Part shown: piece after piece, positions 1 through 6,757 of the stretch | How the letters are laid out: every line of letters starts with the position of its first letter | How positions within the stretch are numbered: position 1 is the stretch's first letter | DNA from: CAYHIW01 sp964356745 | GTDB lineage: Bacteria > Patescibacteriota > Microgenomatia > UBA1406 > GWC2-37-13 | Length of the DNA stretch: 29,232 bases | Assembly: GCA_964356745.1 (NCBI GenBank) | Contig: CAYHIW010000003.1 | Coordinates: 1 to 29,232 of the forward strand | Reading direction: 5' to 3' | Program-made: the position numbers and the translations under genes | Notes under the pieces: model-generated | The model's database searches: none | What the model was told of the DNA's origin: nothing | What the model saw: only the letters and a program-made list of their open reading frames with translations

Positions 1-28
1 GGAGTTCAGACGTGGGCTCTTGCGATCT
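1..28. other. Illumina adapter remnant at contig end
   Basis: The first 28 bases match the 3' part of the TruSeq read-2 adapter at 26 of 28 positions, ending in the typical GCGATCT/CCGATCT tail. The differences are G for T at base 15 and G for C at base 22. This is library sequence joined to the contig end, not genomic DNA. The gyrA reading frame stops making sense exactly at this junction. Confidence 0.93.
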
Positions 29-88
29 TGGTCTTATTTCAGACTCATTAAATACAATTGCTTTTCCATCTTTGGTCGTGAGAATGCA
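29..88 (-). pseudogene. gyrA: gyrA C-terminal continuation beyond an in-frame TAA
   Basis: Reading the gyrA frame past the TAA at 89-91 gives about 20 further residues, including TTKDGKAIVFNESEIRP, which fits a blade of the GyrA C-terminal beta-pinwheel (compare the usual I-R-F-x-E-x-E-V-R-P strand). The gene therefore continued to the contig edge. The stop lies about 60 bases from adapter sequence, so a read error is the simplest explanation; a real nonsense mutation cannot be excluded. Confidence 0.75.
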
Positions 89-2128
89 TTAGTCTTTTCC
101 ATGTGTAAGGTTTACCCAGTGAAGTTCGTCATCCTTATCTAATTTAATTGAAACAATTCCATTACTACGAATATGTGCAAATTGATCAAATGATGTTTTC
201 TTTACCGTTCCCCTTGTGGTTGCCATAAGAACAAAAGTGTTCTTATCGTGAGGTGATTCTTTATCGAATGTTAAGAGAGACGTAACCTTTTCATCTGGTC
301 GAAGTGTAATGACATTTGCAATTGCTTTACCTTTTGAGATACGAGTGCCTTGAGGTATTTCCCAAACGCGTGTTTGAAATATGCGCCCAAAATTAGAGAA
401 AAAGAGAATGTAATCATGAGCCATAGCTGTTTTAATAACGGCAACATTATCCGTTTCTTTTGTTTCCATGCCAGAAACACCCTTGCCTCCTCTGTTCTGA
501 ACTCTGAAGGTTTCTCTAGCAATTTGTTTAATATACCCCTCTTTTGTCAAAACCACGAGGACTTCTTTATTTTCGATAAGTTGTTCGTCGGTAATATCTC
601 CAGGTCTCGCCTTGATTACTTTTGTTTTTCGTTCATCACCATATTTTTGTTTTAGTTCTGCCAGCTCTTTTTTTATTACGTCAAATATTTTGAAAATATC
701 TTTGAGCAGTCCTTCAAGATATGAAATAAGTTCTTTGAGTTTTGCCAACTCTTCTTCTATTTTTTTTCGTTCAAGACCCGTGAGTCTTTTCAACTGCATG
801 TCTAATATCGCTTGTGATTGAAGGTCCGAAAGTTTAAACTTTTTCATTAAATTTTCCTTGGCTTTTTGTTCATTTTCAGACTTTTTAATTACTTCTATAA
901 CTTCGTCAATGTGATCTAATGCAATAAGATATCCTTCCAAAATATGAGCTCTATGTTTTGCCTGTTTAAGCTCATACTCAGCCCGTTTGGTCACCATGTT
1001 TATTCGATGTTTTAAGTATTCTTGAAGTATTGGTTTTAATCCTAAAGTATGTGGAACTCCATCAACAAGCGCGACCATATTAACGGGGAACGATGTTTGC
1101 AGTTCGGTGAATTTGAAAAGATTGTTGAGAACTTTCTTGTATGAAGCGTCTCGTTTCAGTTCTATGACAACGCGAATACCGTCTCGATCAGACTCATCTC
1201 GTAAATCAGAAACCCCGACCAATTTTTTGTCGGTGACAAGAGTTGCGACTTTCTCAACAAGGTTTGCTTTATTAACCTGATAAGGAAGTTGCGAAATTAT
1301 AATAGCACTTCGACCTTTTCCTAAATCTTCCTCATCAACAACTCCTCTAATAAGAATTTTTCCCCTTCCCGTTGTGTAAACTTCTTTGATTTCATTGGCT
1401 CCATAAATAATTCCAGATGTTGGAAAATCTGGTCCTTTAACATGTTCTAATAGCTCTTCTAGTGTTACTGAAAAATCAATATGCTTTGCATCTTTTTTTG
1501 CGTCTCCAAGACTCTTGCCATCTTTAGTCGAGAGGGTTGTTTTGTCGATCATGAGAGATATGGCATCGATAACTTCGGTGATATTGTGTGGAGGGATTTT
1601 TGTTGCCATACCAACAGCAATACCTTCTGCGCCCATCAAAAGTAAGTTGGGTAGTTTTGCCGGGAGACACAAGGGCTCTTGAATGGTACCGTCAAAATTG
1701 TCGACAAATGGAACTATTTCTTTTTCAATGTCTTCAAGAAGTTCCTCTGCAATTTTGGTTAGTTTTGCTTCGGTATAACGCATTGCGGCTGCAGGATCTC
1801 CGTCGATTGAGCCAAAGTTTCCTTGGCCTTTGACGAGAGGATATCTCATGGAAAACGTCTGAGCCATTCTGACCAACGCTTCATACACCGGCGCATCACC
1901 GTGTGGATGATACTTACCCAATACTTCTCCAACTACCTTTACTGATTTTGAAAATCTCGCACCCGAAGTGAGACCCATCTTATACATTGCGTATAGAATA
2001 CGTCTGTGTACTGGTTTGAGCCCGTCGCGTACGTCTGGGAGAGCTCGTGACACGATAACAGACATTGCGTAGTCAAGATACGCACGTTTCATTTCAGAAG
2101 TGATTTCGGCTAGTTGGATTTTTGTCAT
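89..2128 (-). CDS. gyrA: DNA gyrase subunit A (3' end incomplete)
   Basis: This is the breakage-reunion subunit of gyrase, which with GyrB introduces negative supercoils. The N-terminus begins with the family pattern around YLDYAMSVIVSRALPDVRDG and KPVHRRILYAM. The catalytic tyrosine is Tyr118 in AAMRYTE. A GyrA box variant, QNRGGKG, lies at residues 544-550 and marks a true GyrA rather than ParC. The frame stops after 679 residues although about 800 are usual, and homology continues past the stop to the contig end. In the quinolone region the E. coli Ser83, Ala84 and Asp87 positions are Ala79, Pro80 and Glu83. The ATG lies 2 nt after the ppa stop, so the two are cotranscribed as the last genes of the rplJ-rplL-gyrB-ppa-gyrA run. 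Confidence 0.96.
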   Translation of the reverse strand: MTKIQLAEITSEMKRAYLDYAMSVIVSRALPDVRDGLKPVHRRILYAMYKMGLTSGARFSKSVKVVGEVLGKYHPHGDAPVYEALVRMAQTFSMRYPLVKGQGNFGSIDGDPAAAMRYTEAKLTKIAEELLEDIEKEIVPFVDNFDGTIQEPLCLPAKLPNLLLMGAEGIAVGMATKIPPHNITEVIDAISLMIDKTTLSTKDGKSLGDAKKDAKHIDFSVTLEELLEHVKGPDFPTSGIIYGANEIKEVYTTGRGKILIRGVVDEEDLGKGRSAIIISQLPYQVNKANLVEKVATLVTDKKLVGVSDLRDESDRDGIRVVIELKRDASYKKVLNNLFKFTELQTSFPVNMVALVDGVPHTLGLKPILQEYLKHRINMVTKRAEYELKQAKHRAHILEGYLIALDHIDEVIEVIKKSENEQKAKENLMKKFKLSDLQSQAILDMQLKRLTGLERKKIEEELAKLKELISYLEGLLKDIFKIFDVIKKELAELKQKYGDERKTKVIKARPGDITDEQLIENKEVLVVLTKEGYIKQIARETFRVQNRGGKGVSGMETKETDNVAVIKTAMAHDYILFFSNFGRIFQTRVWEIPQGTRISKGKAIANVITLRPDEKVTSLLTFDKESPHDKNTFVLMATTRGTVKKTSFDQFAHIRSNGIVSIKLDKDDELHWVNLTHGKD

Positions 2129-2130
2129 AA

Positions 2131-2652
2131 TTACTTATTCTTAAGAGATTTTTTGATTGCTTCTAATGCTTTTTCTTTGCCAAGGAAATCTTTAGTTTTT
2201 ACCCATTTTTTTGGCTCAAGATCTTTGTAATGATTAAAAAAATGCTGTATTTTTTGTTTTACTATTTCGTCTAAATCGTCAATGGTGTCAATTTTTGACA
2301 TGAATGGATCGACTTTTTTAGTTGGCAGCGCAATTATTTTTGTATCTATTCCAGCTTCATCTTCCATTTCAAGCATTCCTATTACTCTTGAAGGAACTAC
2401 GACCCCTGGGTAGAGAGGATGTGTTGATAAAACAAGAACATCCAAGGGATCGCCATCTTCTCCCATAGAATTTGGAATAAATCCATAATTTCCTGGAAAC
2501 GCCATTGTAGTGTATGCGAAACGATCTACCATGATTGCGCCAGACTCCTCATCGACTTCGTATTTGATAAATGATCCCTCTGGGATTTCGATAACAACGT
2601 TAACTTCTCCTTCTTGAGGATTGTTACCTGTTGATAGTTTTGAAATATCCAT
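2131..2652 (-). CDS. ppa: inorganic pyrophosphatase (family I)
   Basis: This soluble enzyme hydrolyses pyrophosphate to two phosphates and pulls nucleotide polymerisation and aminoacylation forward. The 173-residue length is normal for a bacterial family I enzyme. The signature DGDPLDVLV carries the metal-binding aspartates, preceded by the conserved FPGNYGFIPNS segment and by EIPEGSFIKYEVD, which matches the usual substrate-binding start. It sits between gyrB (28 nt upstream) and gyrA (2 nt downstream) and so shares their transcript. Nothing unusual was seen in its active-site motifs. Confidence 0.96.
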   Translation of the reverse strand: MDISKLSTGNNPQEGEVNVVIEIPEGSFIKYEVDEESGAIMVDRFAYTTMAFPGNYGFIPNSMGEDGDPLDVLVLSTHPLYPGVVVPSRVIGMLEMEDEAGIDTKIIALPTKKVDPFMSKIDTIDDLDEIVKQKIQHFFNHYKDLEPKKWVKTKDFLGKEKALEAIKKSLKNK

Positions 2653-2680
2653 AGTTTTAATAGTTCAAAATTTTTAATAG

Positions 2681-4600
2681 TTATACGTCAAGCGTTGCCA
2701 TCTTCGCGTGCGTAACAATAAATTTTTTTCTTGGGGGAACTTCTTCTCCCATAAGCATCGTGAATACATGGTCTGCTTCTTGCGCATCGTCAATCGTTAC
2801 TTGTTTTAGGACTCTATTGTCTGGATTCATCGTCGTGTCCCATAATTGATCAGGGTTCATTTCTCCAAGACCTTTATATCTTTGTATGTTGGGATTTGCC
2901 GTTTTTATAGTTTTTACAATTGTATTTTTTTCTTCTTCAGAATAAGCATAAGAAATTTGTTTGCCCGACTGGATTTTGTAAAGGGGAGGTTGTGCGATGT
3001 AAACGTGCCCCTTATACATAATGTCTGGTAAGTGTCTAAAGAAAAAAGTCAAAATGAGTGTGCGTATATGTTCTCCGTCAACGTCTGCATCGGTCATAAT
3101 AACTACTTTATGATATCTGAGTTTAGAGTAGTCGATGCTTTCTCCGATTCCCATGCCAAGAGCAATGACGAGATCTTTGATCTCTTTAAATGCAAGTACC
3201 TTGTCAAGAAATGCCCGTTCGGTATTAAGAATTTTTCCTCGGAGAGGGAGAATTGCTTGAAATCTTCTATTACGGCCATCTTTTGCGGTTCCTCCTGCTG
3301 AGTTTCCTTCAACAATGAAAAGTTCAGACAGCGCTGGATCTTTTTCTGAACAATCAGCAAGTTTACCGGGAAGCGTTGCTCCTTCAAGAGCGCCTTTTCT
3401 TAAGACTGCGTCTTTTGCGGCTTTTGCAGCAAGTCGAGCTTTTTGCGCAAGGACAATTCGACCTAATATATCTCTTCCGATACGAGGGTTTTCTTCAAAA
3501 AATACATCTAAGTATTCAGATACCGTTTGTTGTACGAGTGTTTGAATTTCTGAATTTCCTAGTTTGGTTTTTGTTTGACCTTCAAACTGTAAGTTGGTTG
3601 AAGGCATTTTGATATATACAATAGCTGAGAGTCCTTCTTTAGTATCCTCTCCTGTGATTGCTTCTTTCAGATCTTTTTCGCTTAAAACAGCTTTAGCATA
3701 GCTGTTAATAGATTTAGTTAAAGCAATTCGAAAACCCGTAAGGTGGGCTCCTCCTTCATGGGTATTTATTACATTTACAAACGACATGACATGTTCGTTA
3801 ATTGAATCGTTGTATTGGATCGCAACCTCTACTTCTTTATCGTCGACTTGTTTCTTAATGTAAATAGAGTCGTGGACGACTTTTTTGCCGCGATTAATAT
3901 CTCTTAATAATGAAAGAATCCCCCCATCGAAAAAATAAGCAAGTTGCTCTGAGATTTTTTTATTGTTTATTTTGAAAAGAACGTTATTGATAAGATAAGC
4001 CCGCTCTTTTACCTGTTTTTTAAACGCACCATAGTTGATTTCAATTGTTTCTTTGAATATTTCAGTATCAGGTAAAAAGGAAACGGCAGTTCCATGCTCA
4101 AATGGGAAGTTAAGAATGGAGTCGCTTACTTTTTTGACGGGGTAAAGAGGAACTCCTCGTTTATATTCTTGTCGGTAAAGACTTCCGTCTTTTTTCACCT
4201 CGATAATGAGGTGTTCTGAGAGTGCGTTAACGACCGAAGCTCCAACTCCATGAAGTCCACCGGAAACTTTGTATGCGCTTGTAGTAAATTTTCCTCCCGC
4301 ATGAAGTTTGGTCATGACCAGTTCCAGAGCGGATGTTTTGTGTTTTTTGTTTTGTTCTATTGGGATACCACGTCCATCGTCGTAAACGGTGAGGTAGTTA
4401 TCTTGGCCGATTACAATACGAATATTTGAGCAGTAACCGGCCAGTGATTCGTCGATTGCGTTATCTACAATTTCGTGAAGACAGTGATTGACTCCCACTT
4501 GGGATGTCGATCCAATATACATTCCCGGTCTTTTTCGTACTGGCTCTAGTCCTTCGAGGACTACTATTGATTCTGCACTGTATTTTGTTTTATCTGCCAT
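2681..4600 (-). CDS. gyrB: DNA gyrase subunit B
   Basis: This is the ATPase subunit of gyrase. The 639 residues correspond to the compact form without the extra C-terminal insertion of E. coli GyrB. In order it has the GHKL ATP-binding domain (NAIDES near residue 47, DGRGIP near 75, GGLHGVGASVVNALS near 114), a transducer region, and the TOPRIM domain (EGNSAGG at 431-437, PLRGKIL at 452, MTDADVDGEHIR) with a final RYKGLGEMNP motif. TOPRIM Glu431 is the expected catalytic acid, but the usual Asp two residues later is Asn433. The equivalent D426N change in E. coli gives quinolone resistance. It follows rplL after a 56-nt gap holding a palindromic element, and precedes ppa. Confidence 0.97.
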   Translation of the reverse strand: MADKTKYSAESIVVLEGLEPVRKRPGMYIGSTSQVGVNHCLHEIVDNAIDESLAGYCSNIRIVIGQDNYLTVYDDGRGIPIEQNKKHKTSALELVMTKLHAGGKFTTSAYKVSGGLHGVGASVVNALSEHLIIEVKKDGSLYRQEYKRGVPLYPVKKVSDSILNFPFEHGTAVSFLPDTEIFKETIEINYGAFKKQVKERAYLINNVLFKINNKKISEQLAYFFDGGILSLLRDINRGKKVVHDSIYIKKQVDDKEVEVAIQYNDSINEHVMSFVNVINTHEGGAHLTGFRIALTKSINSYAKAVLSEKDLKEAITGEDTKEGLSAIVYIKMPSTNLQFEGQTKTKLGNSEIQTLVQQTVSEYLDVFFEENPRIGRDILGRIVLAQKARLAAKAAKDAVLRKGALEGATLPGKLADCSEKDPALSELFIVEGNSAGGTAKDGRNRRFQAILPLRGKILNTERAFLDKVLAFKEIKDLVIALGMGIGESIDYSKLRYHKVVIMTDADVDGEHIRTLILTFFFRHLPDIMYKGHVYIAQPPLYKIQSGKQISYAYSEEEKNTIVKTIKTANPNIQRYKGLGEMNPDQLWDTTMNPDNRVLKQVTIDDAQEADHVFTMLMGEEVPPRKKFIVTHAKMATLDV

Positions 4601-4634
4601 TCATTTAATTATAATGAATTTAGGTTACTCTGTC

Positions 4635-4655
4635 ATCCCGAACTTGGTTCAGGAT
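4635..4655. repeat. palindromic element between rplL and gyrB
   Basis: A 21-bp hairpin consists of two 9-nt arms (ATCCTGAAC and GTTCGGGAT on the minus strand, one G-U pair) around a CAA loop, starting 1 nt after the rplL stop. It resembles the short dispersed palindromes with a CCTGAAC/GTTCAGG core found in many bacterial genomes. No U-tract follows on the minus strand, so it does not look like an intrinsic terminator. It may act as a processing or stability element between rplL and gyrB. Confidence 0.6.
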
Positions 4656-4656
4656 T

Positions 4657-5046
4657 TTATTTTAACTCAACCTTCGCTCCCGCTGCTTCTAATTTTTTCT
4701 TTGCTTCTTCTGCTACTTCTTTTTTGACATCCTTAAGAAGTTCTTGAGGTGCAGATTCAACGAGTTTTTTTGCTTCCATAAGACCCAGTGTTGGATTAAG
4801 CTCTCTTACTGCTTTAATGGCACCAAGTTTATTGTCACCAGCTGCGGTAAGTACAACCGTAAATGATGTTTTTTCTTCCGCTGCTTCTCCGCCTGCTTGT
4901 GGTGCTGCTGCGGCTGCGACTGGCATTGCTGATACACCAAATTTTTCTTCAAGATATGATGCTAATTCTGCAACTTCTACTACAGTAAGTCCTTCGATAC
5001 TTGTTGCAATTTTTTCTACTTTATCTGACATTTTTTTATCTGACAT
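4657..5046 (-). CDS. rplL: 50S ribosomal protein bL12 (L7/L12)
   Basis: This is the stalk protein that binds L10 as dimers and recruits GTPase translation factors. It shows the N-terminal dimerisation region (KIATSIEGLTVVEVAELASYL), an Ala/Gly/Pro-rich hinge at about 43-58, and the conserved C-terminal factor-binding domain with NKLGAIKAVRELNPTLGLMEAKKLVE. The 129-residue length is normal. Two Met-Ser-Asp-Lys starts occur in tandem (5046 and 5031). The upstream one is chosen because a strong Shine-Dalgarno, GGGGAGGTG, lies about 9 nt before it inside the end of rplJ. The rplJ stop directly abuts this ATG, which suggests translational coupling. Confidence 0.97.
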   Translation of the reverse strand: MSDKKMSDKVEKIATSIEGLTVVEVAELASYLEEKFGVSAMPVAAAAAPQAGGEAAEEKTSFTVVLTAAGDNKLGAIKAVRELNPTLGLMEAKKLVESAPQELLKDVKKEVAEEAKKKLEAAGAKVELK

Positions 5047-5595
5047 TTATATTTTCACCTCCCCTTGTTTACTTTTTTCTCTTAATATGTATGTTAGTTT
5101 ACTTATGTTAAATTTCATTGCATATACGATTCTAGATTGTGGCGCCTTAAGAGATCCAAGGATCTTACCAAGAAGGATATCTTTACCTGGGAGTTGTGCA
5201 ATGTGTTTAAGCTCTGAAGAATCGTAGATCTTTTTATCCAAAAATCCAAATTTGAATGAAAGCGTTGTTTCCTTTTTGGCAATAGTATGAAACGTTGACA
5301 GTCCTTTTGTATACTCTTCGGTTAAGGATAGGATTGCTGAATTTTCTTTAAGAGGTAATAGTTCTTTAAGCGAGGCTTGTAATGACTTATTGGATTTTGC
5401 AAATTTCTTAAGTGCTTTTTCAAACAGGGTATTCTTAATAATCTTTAATTTTTCGCCAGTCTTTCGTAGTTCAGATCGTAAACCCTCGAGTGATTTGTGA
5501 GTTGTTTTATCAAACTTTACGACTGCAAAATGGGGAGTTGACGTAAGGATATTAAGAAGTTCGTCGACTTGATCAGTTTTCTTTTTATTTGGCAT
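5047..5595 (-). CDS. rplJ: 50S ribosomal protein uL10
   Basis: This protein anchors the L7/L12 stalk on 23S rRNA. The 182-residue protein follows the L10 pattern: an N-terminal segment with HFAVVKFDKTTHKSLEGLRSELRKTG and KLKIIKNTLFEKALKK, a middle domain, and a C-terminal helix for L7/L12 binding that includes IAQLPGKDILLGKILGSL. It is immediately followed by rplL with no spacing, the usual partner. It is the first gene after a strong promoter (5686-5714) and a foldable leader of about 84 nt, which is the position where L10 usually autoregulates its operon. Confidence 0.95.
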   Translation of the reverse strand: MPNKKKTDQVDELLNILTSTPHFAVVKFDKTTHKSLEGLRSELRKTGEKLKIIKNTLFEKALKKFAKSNKSLQASLKELLPLKENSAILSLTEEYTKGLSTFHTIAKKETTLSFKFGFLDKKIYDSSELKHIAQLPGKDILLGKILGSLKAPQSRIVYAMKFNISKLTYILREKSKQGEVKI

Positions 5596-5679
5596 ATATA
5601 TTCACTCGTCGGGAAACTATGTTTTACAAACCGCCTTCGCTAAAGCTTCGGCGAGGTAAACCCGATGTCTTTGTGATGA
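5596..5679 (-). promoter_or_regulatory. structured rplJ leader, possible L10 autoregulatory element
   Basis: From the inferred start at about 5679 the leader can form an outer 5-bp stem (TCGGG at 5661-5665 with CCCGA at 5609-5613) enclosing a hairpin at 5632-5653. That hairpin has CGCC/GGCG and GC/GC pairs around a symmetric GAA/GAA internal loop. Established knowledge: L10(L12)4 represses rplJL in many bacteria by binding a leader that mimics its 23S site. The hairpin also resembles dispersed palindromic repeats, so the regulatory reading is an inference. Confidence 0.4.
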
Positions 5680-5685
5680 GTAATG

Positions 5686-5714
5686 ATTATAGCAAATTAC
5701 ATTTCGCTTAACAA
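5686..5714 (-). promoter_or_regulatory. sigma70-type promoter for rplJ-rplL-gyrB-ppa-gyrA
   Basis: A -35 box TTGTTA (5709-5714), a 17-bp spacer and a perfect extended -10 TGCTATAAT (TATAAT at 5686-5691) lie on the minus strand. The promoter overlaps the end of rpmE and would start transcription near 5679. Confidence 0.75.
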
Positions 5715-5996
5715 CTCTTTAAGCGTTTTGGTGTCTTGTGATTGATTCTTTTTCTTTTTCAATTTTTTAGCAATAAGTATATCTTTCATGCTCGATGCGT
5801 ATTCTTGTTTTTTCTGGAAGTTCTCTACTCTTCCTTTTGTATCGATGAATCGATGTTCGCCGGTATAAAAAGGATGACATTTCCAACAAACATCAACCGA
5901 TACTGTTGGTTTTGTTGAGGTTGTGGTAAATACTGCACCACAAGAACAGACGACTTGTGCGTCACTGACAATTTTTGGATGAATCCCTGTTTTCAT
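5697..5996 (-). CDS. rpmE: 50S ribosomal protein bL31 (zinc-binding form)
   Basis: This is a large-subunit surface protein. The start MKTGIHPKIV and the zinc-ribbon cysteines Cys17, Cys19, Cys37 and Cys40 (CSCG and CWKCHPFYTG) identify the C+ form of L31. The 99 residues exceed the usual 65-75; the extra tail of about 30 residues is lysine-rich and may contact rRNA. It follows prfA on the minus strand by 14 nt, a common bacterial pairing. Its own extended -10 box lies at 6010-6018, and the rplJ promoter is embedded in its 3' end. Confidence 0.95.
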   Translation of the reverse strand: MKTGIHPKIVSDAQVVCSCGAVFTTTSTKPTVSVDVCWKCHPFYTGEHRFIDTKGRVENFQKKQEYASSMKDILIAKKLKKKKNQSQDTKTLKELLSEM

Positions 5997-6009
5997 ATTG
6001 AAGTAACAA

Positions 6010-6018
6010 ATTATACCA
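6010..6018 (-). promoter_or_regulatory. extended -10 element upstream of rpmE
   Basis: TGGTATAAT on the minus strand overlaps the prfA stop codon and ends 13 nt before the rpmE ATG. No clear -35 box was found, which is acceptable for an extended -10 promoter. Confidence 0.45.
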
Positions 6019-6690
6019 TAATTTTTTCCCAGCGGCCATTCTCTATTACATCTTCTAGGTTATGGAAGCTTTTCCCTAGTCGGTGATCGGTAAGTCTATT
6101 TTGAGGAAAATTGTACGTTCTTATTTTTTCTGAACGATCGCCTACTCCAACATCTTTTACATAAGAGCTCATAGTTCCTTTTTTCTTTTCTTCTTCAAGT
6201 TGGAATAGTTTTCCAAGTAACAGCTCCATTGCAATAGTTCTATTTGCTTCTTGGTAACGTTCTCGGCTTGCCGTTACAACCAAGCCGGTTGGTTTATGAG
6301 TAAGACGAACAGCTGTTGAAACTTTATTTACGTTTTGACCACCGTGTCCTCCGCTTCGATAAAACTGCCAATCCAGTTCGCTTGGATTAATTTTTACTTC
6401 GTGTGCCGATATATGAGGTAAGACAACCATAATACACGTTGAAGTATGAACGCGTCCTTTACGTTCTGTATCGGGAATTCGTTGTACACGATGAACACCG
6501 GTCTCATTTTTATAGAGTTGAAATACGTTTTCTCCTTTTACCCGAATGACATTTTCTTCTAAATAATGCCACTTAAAACCTTTCCGTTCTGCAAACTTAA
6601 TATACGAAAGAAGAAGTTCTTTCATCCAGAGTTTTGATTCGTCTCCACCAACTCCTGGGATCGCTTCGATAATGGCAACGTTTGGGTCGA
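6011..6690 (-). CDS. prfA: peptide chain release factor 1, 5' end lost in gap
   Basis: This factor recognises UAA and UAG and triggers peptide release. The codon-reading tripeptide is P-D-T in HRVQRIPDTE, which is the PxT motif of RF1 rather than the SPF of RF2. The catalytic GGQ lies in RSGGHGGQNVNKVSTAVRLTH. The frame stays open upstream of the Met codon at 6625 through DPNVAII and IPGVGGDES, the conserved GGDE segment of RF1, up to the N run. The true start is therefore missing. About 100 N-terminal residues (domain 1) should precede, so the real gap must be much larger than 10 bases or the order across it is uncertain. It is followed by rpmE. Confidence 0.92.
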
Positions 6691-6700
6691 NNNNNNNNNN
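6691..6700. other. assembly gap (10 N)
   Basis: Ten N bases separate the truncated prfA from the hisS 3' flank. A heptanucleotide array starts 8 nt beyond the gap and probably caused the assembly break. Confidence 0.95.
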
Positions 6701-6708
6701 AATTAATA

Positions 6709-6757
6709 GTGCAAAGTGAAAAGTGCAAAATGCAAAATTACAACTTAAAACTCAAAA
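6709..6757. repeat. heptanucleotide-period array at the hisS 3' end
   Basis: Seven consecutive 7-nt units of A-rich sequence on the plus strand (GTGCAAA, GTGAAAA, GTGCAAA, ATGCAAA, ATTACAA, CTTAAAA, CTCAAAA) run without phase slip. The last two include the hisS stop codon and its final codons. Confidence 0.8.

Noticed and set aside
89..91. TAA in gyrA as a sign of a recoded stop
   Set aside because: Genes here end normally with TAA, and known CPR recoding concerns UGA; the site is next to adapter sequence, so error is more likely.
271..522. Open frames opposite or within gyrA, gyrB, rplJL, hisS, prs and dnaX
   Set aside because: They are out-of-frame or antisense shadows of clearly conserved genes and show no recognisable protein pattern.
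4330..4365. A/C-rich tract in gyrB as another heptamer array
   Set aside because: The 7-nt phase is not kept beyond two units and the residues align with the normal GyrB loop.
4635..4655. Intrinsic terminator after rplL
   Set aside because: No U-run follows the hairpin on the minus strand.
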